From Carposina sasakii (lineage: Eukaryota > Arthropoda > Insecta > Lepidoptera > Carposinidae): DNA of 64,000 nucleotides. How positions within the stretch are numbered: position 1 is the stretch's first letter; the number at the start of each line of letters is the position of its first letter. The position numbers were made by a program, and so were the translations under genes. The notes beneath the pieces are model-generated. The model did not search any database and had not been told where the DNA came from. It saw only the letters and a program-made list of their open reading frames with translations. The stretch is taken from positions 7,874,001-7,938,000 of the forward strand of contig CP053152.1 in assembly GCA_014607495.2 (NCBI GenBank), read 5' to 3'. Of this stretch, positions 54,716 to 64,000 are shown piece after piece.

Positions 54716-55268
54716 CATCCTATTTGTTATTATGTGCCAGACAATTAAAGGGGGTATCCGTGGTAGTATCACTTTGTTTTAAAGCCTATAAAGTAAGTAC
54801 TTATAAATAGTTCGTTTCTTTTATGTAGGTACAGAACCAATGGATTTTACATAATATAATGGTAATCCGTGGCGTGATACTACACACTGCCCATAACATT
54901 CGTGACTCGATTAGTTATTATGGCCGCTAATCAATATGTATTAAAATATTGTATTGAACCTATTACCTATAAGTATTAATTGTTATAATTACTTCAATAT
55001 TAGAATAAATAATCAAATTAACTTGCAGTAAGTAGTAATCTGGAATTCATGAAAGGACTTATTTATAGGCATAAATATCAGTTTCTTTACTGTAGTTGGG
55101 CTTTCGGACAATACATAGGTACTCGTACCTACTTAATTAGGTACCTAGGTACTTGGATATTCCCTATAAAGTCAAGAGTCCGTTAATAAATCTGCCTGAT
55201 TTCAGAACTAACATTTGATGGATGCAGTAACACAGATACCCAATGTACTATATTGTATGTAATATACC

Positions 55269-56078
55269 CAGAGGCGACTCGTCCTAAAGAGCGCTGGTGC
55301 AGTTCACTCCCACCACACCCATGAAGATTACATAGGCAGACTTTATTTCTTTATACATATTTCTATTTTTCTACATACTTATTGAAAATTTTAGTTCTAT
55401 TATAATTTGACTATACAATAGTCTAACAGATACCTACCTATTCCTGCTACGCGTTTGTGTCAAGTAATAGATAGTAGGTAGGTAAGTTGTATCTTGTAAC
55501 GAGTGGAGCGCCTGCGATTGCGCTCCTATGGGACGAATTTGGTACGATTCCTAGTACTGTATTCAATGAGTGCGAAAGAGATACATCGACACAGGCCGAC
55601 GCGTGAAGCAGAAGATTCCGTTAGAGAAATTAGCCTATACTGGAGCGCCGCCCCGCGCGCCGTTGCCGTAGCTACCGTGGATTTGCGTGCGCGGGGAGAC
55701 AACCTGCGTGTGCGATGTTGCCGATGCAAAGAATATACTTACTCTCTGCCGATGTTACCGTTTTATGTTTTCAAACAAACGTGTCGGCTTTTTCAGTTAA
55801 TTCGCAGTTTTTCTTTGAAATTAATATTATAAATTGTTTGTGTGCGACATTTTGTGTTAAAAACGGAACAATATAATGTATGTTTTATTGAAAAGTGTGA
55901 AAAAGACTCAAAAGCGTCTTGAACTAAACACCAAAGGGCCAACACGTCCTGGAATTTCCTTTTCATAAAAATATAAGTACTTACATAGTTTGAAAACTAA
56001 ATCTTAACAATTTTAAATATTGTTAAGATTTAGTTTTAAATGTGAACCCCCATCAAAAAATATCACGAGCCGCCTCTG
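55269..56078. mobile_element. hAT element (non-autonomous) with exact 8-bp duplication
   Basis: Ends CAGAGGCGACTCGTCC and ACGAGCCGCCTCTG, flanked by AATATACC at 55261-55268 and 56079-56086; 810 bp. Near its right end is a perfect hairpin (AACTAAATCTTAACAAT and its complement, about 56001-56037). The inner GC-rich block (55640-55710) has an ORF on both strands, but no transposase motif. Confidence 0.88.
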
Positions 56079-56717
56079 AATATACCTACATAGTAGGTAA
56101 CTAGCGCTATCATTCAAAATAACTATTTGGTGAAACGCAGTCTAGTATTAGTACACCATGGTATGGTATTCCCCGAATCCTTCCAAATATACTGATTAAT
56201 ACCTACCTATAGTCTACGTCTACCTAGAGTCTAGATTCTAGACTCTAGAAGGCGTCTAATCGGGCACATCAATTTAACCAACTCAATACAGACAACGGAG
56301 GCTGGTTGTATTGATTTCTCCGCAAAATTTGATAAACCTACGTACGGTCAACGTTGGTGAGACTTCGGGATACTGGCTGACAACGAAAACGTGTAGGTAG
56401 GGAGACCTACCCACCTAGGTACATACCACGTAGCAAGCGTATAATGACGAATACTTACGTTACCTATAGTTAGTGAAAAATAGAGAAAGCCTTCTAAAGT
56501 TATGGTTTTTCTAGTATACCTAGCGGTGCCGTCATATGGAGGTCGTAATGCTACGGTGTGTGACGTCACTGAATACTTTTCTATGAAAACAACTTTGCGA
56601 ATTAATGCTCTTTAAAAACCGGGCTAATTTTATTAGATAGGCAATAATGTAGTGACGATATCCTATGAACTGTATACGAGGATGGCGGTGCCGTCATACA
56701 GCGCCATGAGAATCTTA

Positions 56718-56856
56718 AATACCGCGTGGTGCTGGCAGAGTAGAATTCGTACCAGCGTGGTAACTATGGGCAAATACCCCCATGGCGGAATTGTGGCGTG
56801 CCCTGGGGGAGGCTTATGTCCAGCAGTGGACTGCAATAGGCTGATGATGATGATGA
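56718..56856 (+). repeat. Family H repeat with internal deletion
   Basis: Starts ACCGCGTGGTGCTGGCAGAG, jumps directly to CCAGCGTGGTAACTATGGGC and ends in GATGATGATGATGAT. Confidence 0.7.
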
Positions 56857-57509
56857 TCCTAGGAATCCAAAACTTTAGAGGTCTATATTCTCTCTATACG
56901 ATACTTAACGTATTCGTCATTTATTTATTCAGATTATCAACAACTTCTCTTAGTTATATTACTTACTTCATCATCGCTTACTTAACTGTACAGCCTACAT
57001 ACAAAAAGTGGGACCTTACGGTCGCTATGTGACGGCAGTGGACACCGTAAATCCATAGCTTCATTAGTGGTAATATATCACTTAAAGGGGACTGCTAACA
57101 AGTGCAGTGTTCATTCGAAGTACATACCAATACATACCTACGTAGTTCGTTCTTGTGTTGCGGCGGCCGCTGCCCGTCGCCTATTTTATGGCCCAACATT
57201 ATCAAACTTCATGTTCTCTTAGCCAAACTTCATACCATAGACAATTTTATATGAAGTTTTTATGGATGGATGGACCTAGTTTCCTTTTTTCTTGTTATTC
57301 CATGTAGTGTAATTTAAAAAAAACTTAACATTTGTACCATCAAATCCGTTGGTACGTAGAAAGATAGATTCATAGGTTGGTTACGTTAGTTAGGTTAGTT
57401 TGGTTAACTGAAAGGTTAACTGTGTCTGTCAAATCAAATGTAATGTGATTGATTTAGCCGATTTAGCCCTCAGATGAGATTTAGCCTGAGGATTTAGCCA
57501 CGATTCAGC
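56857..57509. other. Intergenic spacer upstream of FBXO21
   Basis: No coding signal; GGTTAGTTAGGTTAG-type runs near 57374-57410 only. Confidence 0.35.
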
Positions 57510-58245
57510 GGGAAAAGCTAGAAGAGAGCTGATGTTATTTTCTTTTGAAAATCAAAATTTATTTTTTAAATGGCTTGTATGTGTCTGTAAAGTGATGTTT
57601 TCTGGTAGATAAGTTATATTTTGTTTACTTGTGATGTAAATCTAGTGCGTGTGCATGGTTTTATATGCAGGTAAGCTGAGTAAAACTTTAGCCGGAATAC
57701 CATCTCTTCATGGGCTCAACTCACATGAGTAAGTTGTTTCTGCAATTCTTTTTGATCTTTACTAATTTTAATTTTCTTGAGGATTTTCCCGACGTTTCTA
57801 TTCGTCATCATCCATCATAAATTCAGATGTCATTGGCTAAAGATAATGGCTGTATGGGCTTAGTTCCCCTTGCCTTTCTTTCGGGATAAACTAAACAAAA
57901 AAAATGTAATTACTCAAAATTCCAGATTCGGCGGGAAAAGCTGGAAGGGTGCGGGTGTAATTTTGTTGTGAAAATCTAAATTTATTTGTAGATGGCTTGC
58001 ATGTGTCCGTACAGTGATGTTTTCAGGTTAAGTTATATTTTGTTTACTTGTGATGTAAATCTAGTGCGTGTGCATTGTTTTATGTTTGTACTAATTTTCC
58101 ATTCGTTCTTGAGGATTTTCCCGACGTTTCCATTCATCATCATCATTTACCATCCATCATAAATTCAGAAATCATTTACCAAAGACAATGGCTGTATGGG
58201 ATTAGTTCCCCTTGCCTTTCCTTCGGGATAAACTAAACAAACAAA
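57510..58245 (+). repeat. Two tandem family D repeats upstream of FBXO21
   Basis: Copy one 57510-57898, copy two 57925-58240, the second shorter by a central deletion. The right end lies about 195 bp before the FBXO21 ATG. Confidence 0.7.
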
Positions 58246-58438
58246 AAATCCAATCCAAAATAAACATTTCACTTTTTATTACATTCTATATAATTAAAAT
58301 GCTATGCCCTATATATTATTATACTCTTTGATTACATTACATCAAATTACATATGTACATATAGCAAAGAATATACTTCATAACGCATTATAGTTTAATC
58401 AATTTATCACTAAATAAAATTGTTGTGTATAGTAAAAG

Positions 58439-61400
58439 ATGGAAACAGAAGATAATCGTCCTTCTATTACATGTTTACCCAGTGAAGTAATATCTCTAAT
58501 ATTACAGTATAATAGCTGCAGAGAAATTCTAAATTTCAGTGAAACTTGTAAAGTATTTAATGAAACTGTTAAAGAAAATCAATGGCTCTGGAAGAAGAAA
58601 CTCAAATACAAGTTAGTATAAATTTGTAGAATATAATATTTCCCTGTACATTTCTGTTCTTGACTATAAAAAGGATTTGCTGTTCCAAGGTTGTTCTCTG
58701 TCTGGTTCACTAAAATCATAAGAGCCTGTGCGTTTGGCTGCGTTCAGAAAAGGCTAAATACATTATGGTTTCAGTAAGTGAAACTGCTGAGGAAATGCTA
58801 CATTTTACATTTTCAAATGGCAGTGTGTTATTACTTTACCACTGTATAGGTTTCATTTCACTTATCTTTTGCAGAATACCTGTTGCTATGGTTAGCAGTG
58901 TAGAAAAATACTGTGATGGAGATTGGCTGTTCCACTTAAAATATTACTTCAAAATTAAAGCCAGTGTGTATGAGGAATTGATGAAAATGTCAGCTCTAAA
59001 TTTTTGGTGAGTTTGTTAATTAAGTTATGTAAAAATAACTATCATTTTTTTAAATATAAATTTTAGTTATTCTTGTATACTTCTTGAATAATAATGTGTT
59101 TTAATTCAATTATTTGGATTATTAAAATTGTGCTGACCACCTGTCACTGAACTTTTATATCTCAACTATACCCTCAAAATTGGTCAGAAGTGGCTCCATG
59201 TGGTTCTATCGGCCCTTGGTACTCTGCCTACACCAGAAGGGATACTCGTAAAGGCGTGATTACATGTAAGTATGTATGTTAAAATTATTTTGGTCTGTGG
59301 GTGATATTACTATGGTTTTGTAATACAATGGTTTGTAATAGGTATTATGTTGTATTTGTATGTCAATTTAATAAAATGTCTTGCTAGTATAATGATAAAT
59401 CTATATCTTGTTGTTGTCACTTTGCGTGCAGGTGGGGGAATGAAATTGCAGGCAGGTCATTGTTTGGCCATAATTAATGTTCTTTCTAGTTTTAAGTTCT
59501 TTGCTATTATATACCTAATTGTGATTGATTTCCCTTAAAAATAATTTTATTTATTATAATTTATATTCAGGATGACCCGAGATGATATTGGAGTATTTTT
59601 TGCTATTGCATTGTCTAGTAATTTAAGTTATTATTATGTGATACATACTTTGCAAGCACTAATTCTTAAAGGAGAGGATAATTTAAGAAATCAAATCTTT
59701 GTAAAGTGAGTACAAGAAAATAACTAAACCTTTCAATGAAACGTAATATTAAAATTACTGATTTCGTTTCTAATATGTACTTTATGATTTTTAGACCATA
59801 CACATTGACCGAGTTGTACTATGCAAAAAACATACTTCGCCATTTGATTCACACATTTCTTTCTGTGAAATGGGTAAAGTGCCATATAAATAATGAGTTG
59901 ACCCCTTTGACAGTTGTAAACTTCTTTGTACAGTGGGTGGATACTCTAGAGTTGTATCCAGATGATGATGTAGATAATAAAGTAAGTATGACTTAGTAAG
60001 AAAGGACTGCCATTGTATTCATACCTCTGAATCTATTTCTTGAATGTAATACAGTTAATTTTGATGTAGCTACTTAAATATAATTGCTAACTATATTTCT
60101 ATCAATTTCAGATTCAGGAATTGGTAAATAAAATTAATGTGTACATGGATCAAAACGAAAATGGGAAATCTTCAAGTAAAATATTACCAAAATCTGCAAA
60201 GCACAAATTATCTCAAATTGAGATACTTAATGCTATATCACAAGTTATATTCCATAAACCACATATGGTAGTTATGCCCACACCTACTGTGGCAACACTC
60301 AATATTTTCAAGGTAAAGAAACTAGAAGAAAGAAAGAGATACTAATACTTGTAGTTATACTTATAGAAGCTCTGAGCTGATGGGCTCTAAGGCAACCTCT
60401 ATTATGCTGATTATTTATGCACTACATCAGTGGATATGGTCAACCAGGGCCGGATTTAGGGGAGGGCAACCGGGGCGATTGCCCCGGGGCCTCCACACAC
60501 GGAGGGCCCCCACAATGAATTTTTTTTTCTGAATTCTCAGAAAAAAAAATCAAATTCCTACTAGTAAACATCTTTTCCTTTGATATTGTTTTCGGCTCTT
60601 TTACCTTTACCTACAGGGCGCACAGTCGTCGAGTTGCGGAAACAAGCCCGTTATACCATACCATACCTTTACCTACAGTACTTTGTACATACTTAGGTAC
60701 GTGATTATATTATCCTTAAATATTAACAGTAATCATTAATCTATATTTGGTCACTCCAATAAGGCAATCAGTAAAATAAAAATTTGGGGCAAGGGGGCCT
60801 CCGCTCCTTTGTTGCCCCGAGGCCTCCAGGCCTCTAAATCCGGCCCTGTGGTCAACTGTCAAATGGTCCTCACTAACATACCCATTATAGCAGATTCCGG
60901 CAGTCACACTTAAACCTAAAACTGGTACCTGTCCTTTTCTCTCTTAGCCATTTATGTTAAGAACGGAGAGAGATAGACCTGACTAAGATTAGGTTTAGTT
61001 TTAAGTGTGACTGCCGGAATAGACTCTAGTATCAAAGATTATAAGTAAAAAAATTTAAGAGTCAACTAAGGAATTGAGTGTCATTCTCTTAGATGATGAC
61101 CTAGCAACTTGTCACTGGCCTTAAACATCGACCCCACTTTGCTAAAAGTGGCTTAGGAACACAGCCTTATGTTATTTACATGTATATAAAATGCATTCTG
61201 GAGGTCTCACGAAAAAATATAACACCTTACAGGTAGCAAGGACTAAATGCGGCAACGTAGTCCTAGTCGCCGCAATATACCAAGCGGTGGCGAAGTTGTT
61301 CGGTGTGACCTGCGAGCTGGTAGCGTTCCCTAATCACCTATTCCTGGAATGGCGCGACCACAGCGGGGACAAACCTCGCGTGTACGTGGTCGACCTAAGT

Positions 61401-63371
61401 ACGGGGGAACTGCATCCGAAGCGAACGTGTCCGTTCGCAGCCGCGCCCGCTGCCGGCCCGAGGTACAGCCCGGACGCTCTGCTCAAATACATCTACTCTA
61501 CCTTCCACTTCGGAACGGGGGAGATTAAGAACGGGTGAGTTACCATAGCCGCTGTCTGTCTGTCTTTAAAATCCATAAAATTAAGTAAATGTGCTTGTTA
61601 TACCTATTATGCCCGAAAAGCGGCGGTAGGCGTACGGGGTGAGCCTACCGTTGTGGTCTTACTTAATACGGGGTCATAAATCATCGATAATCGTAGGTCT
61701 TAATAGGTTAACTAGTGAAAAGTGTGTAAATTGCACACTTCTGCCCATCCTCTTTGGGGATAATGCGTGTATGTACATTTACCAAATACTAGTAAATATG
61801 TATGAAGCATACTGCACTATTTTTGACTGAGTCGTTACTTTCCATGAGGTGAGACAATTGTAATATCATAAAATTATTAATAATGAAATGGAAAAAATTC
61901 CTCACTCGAGTGGGAATCGAACCCACGACCTGCAACCGTGCAATTGTAATATCATACAGCACACCTATAGAAGGCGTCTTTGCATTTTACTTTGATTGGA
62001 TGCAGATCGCACTGCATTAGAGGGTTGGATGGAGGCCTTATTAACCGACTTCAAAAAGAGAGGTTATCAATTCGTCTGTATGTTTTTTTTTTATGTGTGT
62101 TACCTCAGAACTCCGTCGTTTATGAACCGATTTCAATTTTTTTTTATAGTTGGTCATGGTATACTTCCAGGTTGGTCCCATATTCACCACATCAGGATCT
62201 GATGATGGGATCTTGGAGAAATTGAGGGCAATCCTCAAATATTGTAGGCACATGTAGTCTGTTTTTATACTTTTACTGAGTGTTTTGATCACCGACATAT
62301 AAAACATAATATCTGATGATGGAATCTCTAAGGAATCTAGGGATATCCTCAAATATAAAGGGCACGAGTAGTCCGTTTTTTAGATGTTTATAGAGAATTT
62401 TGGTCACCTACACATAATATAAAGGAAACGAGGGTCTGATGATGGAGCTGCCGAAAAACAGATAGTGGAACTTTTTAGTAACAAAATCCCCCTATGGCAG
62501 GGGGAGGCCTACGTCCAGTAGTGGACTGCAATAGGCTTATGAAGATGAAGATAATTGTATTAAGTCGTGAAATTGTATGTTGCTTTAAGCTGTGTCCGAA
62601 GTAAGATGGTTATAGAGGAAGAGGTAGACATGAGAATAACGAGATGACGGATAATAGGGATAAATGAAAGAAGAGTACCTACATATTGCACCGACCTCAA
62701 ATTATTGGGAACAGGGCAGGAAGAAGGAGTGTAATTATATGTTGCTTAAATAAGAGTGTACATGGCTGTTGTGCTGCCAAATCTCTTATATTCCTCCGAG
62801 GAGTGGTGCATGTACCGTCGCCACATACGCACTCTGGATCGATTCCACCTCAAGTGCCTCCGATCCAGCATGAACGCCAACTTAGTAATATCTAGGAGTA
62901 GAAGTGGTCGCCATGACCGAAATCGATCGGAGGTCATCATTATCATCATCATCATATTGTTAGACGTAAAGTTTCGAAGCCTAGTCCTTTTTCTCTTTTG
63001 TCATCTGGCCTATTTAATCATTTGCTGGCATATAAATCTAACAATATTATGCCTCCTAAACTTCGTACACGGCTTAACGCAATATATATTTGCCCTTTAG
63101 TAAAATTTTACTTTAGTAAGTTCGAGTTTTGGGAGGAAGTCGGTTTTTCGTTTTAAAAAAATTATGTAATATGTATCATTCACAGTGCACCTACTTACAC
63201 GTGTTATACACGGTGTTATTCTTTTCTAGATATACTCAAAATGCGATGCAGTTACTAGTAATGATGAGCGCTAACAGCCAGAGTGACTGTCCATATCGGA
63301 ATTTCCTGCCATACTTGACCGCCAGCAACCGAAAGGCCACGCTACTTGAGGCTTCTGTTGACATTAAAGAT
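58439..63371 (+). CDS. FBXO21: F-box only protein 21 (FBXO21), 3' end outside window
   Basis: Substrate-binding subunit of an SCF ubiquitin ligase. Exons: 58439-58611, 58875-59006, 59571-59705, 59795-59981, 60112-60312, 61233-61534, 63230-63371; the phases agree and give 424 codons so far. The F-box (about residues 11-56) reads [20 protein letters not shown], then [20 protein letters not shown] helical region with [20 protein letters not shown] follows, then the SirB1/transglutaminase-like region (about 275-375) with [20 protein letters not shown] and [10 protein letters not shown], where the family places its Cys/His-like pocket. Known FBXO21 proteins are about 600 aa and end in a YccV-like (hemimethylated-DNA-binding) domain, which must lie beyond 64000. 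I end the last visible exon at the donor GAT|GTAAAT (63372), because the frame beyond it reads into apparent transposon sequence. The exon at 61233-61534 is much richer in GC than the others. Confidence 0.92.
59131..59275 (+). repeat. 5'-truncated family C repeat in an FBXO21 intron
   Basis: Starts GCTGACCACCTGTCACTGAAC and ends with ATGTAAGTATGTATG; the first half of the family is missing. Confidence 0.6.
60445..60848. mobile_element. hAT MITE in an FBXO21 intron, exact 8-bp duplication
   Basis: Ends CAGGGCCGGATTTAGGGG and CCTCTAAATCCGGCCCTG, flanked by TGGTCAAC at 60437-60444 and 60849-60856; 404 bp. Confidence 0.9.
61876..61945 (-). mobile_element. tRNA-like SINE fragment in an FBXO21 intron
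   Basis: Tail ATTATTAATAATGAAATGG followed by CACTCGAGTGGGAATCGAAC and CCACGACC; only the B-box side is kept. Confidence 0.6.
62044..63150. mobile_element. Composite repeat bounded by CCGACTTC / GAAGTCGG in an FBXO21 intron
   Basis: Left TTAACCGACTTCAAAAAGAG, right GGGAGGAAGTCGGTTTTTCG. The left 350 bp is a known-looking lepidopteran dispersed repeat (AACTCCGTCGTTTATGAACC). A family H piece (62489-62551) and a LINE fragment (62740-62960) lie inside. It may be one element with insertions or just neighbours. Confidence 0.45.
62756..62898 (+). pseudogene. LINE reverse transcriptase 3' fragment
   Basis: The frame reads [20 protein letters not shown] and [18 protein letters not shown], matching the widely repeated insect LINE segment that usually reads KxxVYxAVVLPTLLYGxExW, followed by a histidine/cysteine stretch. 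It ends in ATC repeats near 62935-62955. Remnant only. Confidence 0.75.
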
Positions 63372-63695
63372 GTAAATGAAGGGGTCAGGGGAAAAACAAC
63401 TTTTGTCACATTTTTAATTTTTTTCAACTGGCAATGCAGTCTGAATGGTTATATCTGTCGCTATGTTCTGTCAAAACAAACAGGGCAATAACATTCATAG
63501 TCATTGCGCTTTTAAGCTTTTAAAATATCGGTACAGGGAAAAAACATCCGATGTCAGAACCGTTCAGGAAAAAAACAACCGTTGTCCATGGTCGACTATG
63601 ACAGTGACATAAGACTTTAAGGTTATAATTTTTGATATTTTCTTTCGTTTCCAAGAGCGCTCCAAATTACAGGAATTGTGAGTTTTTTACGCAAA

Positions 63696-64000
63696 ATGTC
63701 TGACGAAGAGTGTAATGTTTTGAGGTGTGAAAAGTCTAGTAAAAAGAGAAAAACTTTCGGTCGAATATCAGAAGTTAACAAGAAGATAAAAGTACAAAGT
63801 CATGAGATGGGAGAAAATTGTTATTGTAAGCGGTACAAGTGTTTTGATGTGGTAAATCTAGATCAAAGAAACAAAATTCTAAGAGATTTTAATCTCATGC
63901 AGACCCGTGATGACCAAAATTTATATTTGTGTGGTCTCATCACAGTTTATGAGGTACAACGAAGGCGTCCAAGAAAAGCCGAAGACGATGCAAATTTACA
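63696..64000 (+). CDS. Partial ORF of a probable transposon-encoded insect protein, runs off the window
   Basis: ATG at 63696 opens 101 codons with no stop before the window ends. The first 40 residues are basic with an NLS-like KKRKTFGRISEVNKKIK. They are followed by a cysteine pattern, CYCKRYKCFD, then QNLYLCGLITVYEVQRRRP. This C-C/R-C spacing followed by a xLxGLIxxxExxRRR stretch resembles the N-terminus of a large family of multi-copy, uncharacterised insect proteins thought to be transposon-derived; that match is from memory, not a search. It lies inside the FBXO21 intron, about 325 bp after the last exon. Just upstream are three direct repeats of CAGGGAAAAAAC type (near 63385, 63534 and 63567), typical of transposon ends. 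No intron or promoter was identified. Confidence 0.55.
   Translation, partial: MSDEECNVLRCEKSSKKRKTFGRISEVNKKIKVQSHEMGENCYCKRYKCFDVVNLDQRNKILRDFNLMQTRDDQNLYLCGLITVYEVQRRRPRKAEDDANL

Overview
This is a eukaryotic nuclear window, almost certainly from a moth or butterfly. The evidence is an AT-rich background, GT-AG introns cutting every large gene, a lepidopteran-type MBF2 gene, and a dense load of Helitrons with 5'-TC and CTAG-3' ends, tRNA-derived SINEs, TA-flanked MITEs and hAT MITEs with exact 8-bp target duplications. I assembled six host genes exon by exon; in each, the exon phases join in frame. LAYOUT: (1) 0.4-32.2 kb, + strand: a sodium/solute symporter of the SLC5 type (12 coding exons, plus a possible extra 5' exon at 449-505). 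Its 12.8-kb intron between 7762 and 20581 is full of mobile elements and also holds a broken copy of the next exon. (2) 33.5-35.9 kb, - strand: the Golgi stacking protein GRASP65/GORASP, complete, 5 exons, 440 aa. (3) 36-41 kb: a transposon-rich spacer with two neighbouring hAT MITEs, a THAP-like first exon, a 108-bp coding-frame minisatellite and a truncated mariner-like/Helitron composite. (4) 43.0-49.3 kb, + strand: hyccin/FAM126, with two alternative last exons giving 421- or 491-aa proteins. (5) 49.9-50.9 kb, + strand: a small secreted MBF2-family protein. (6) 51.4-53.9 kb, - strand: a 238-aa four-helix membrane protein of uncertain family. (7) 58.4 kb to beyond the right edge, + strand: the F-box protein FBXO21, whose C-terminal part lies outside the window. 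A second, unrelated ORF (probably transposon-encoded) starts at 63696 inside the FBXO21 intron and runs off the end. MOBILE DNA: the best preserved autonomous-type element is a 2.65-kb Tc1/mariner-superfamily transposon (22332-24984) with about 630-bp terminal inverted repeats and a frameshifted transposase. There are at least four hAT MITEs with exact 8-bp duplications, a piggyBac-like MITE in a TTAA site, a 1.7-kb Helitron, and a four-component nested insertion at 16847-18534. The host genes do not form an operon or pathway; they are ordinary housekeeping or insect genes (Golgi stacking, PI4K complex, ubiquitin ligase, solute transport). The main interest lies in structure: the alternative ends of hyccin next to a Helitron inverted repeat, the decayed exon copy in the transporter, and the exactly bounded mobile elements. 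I found no bacterial-type system, CRISPR array or defence island.
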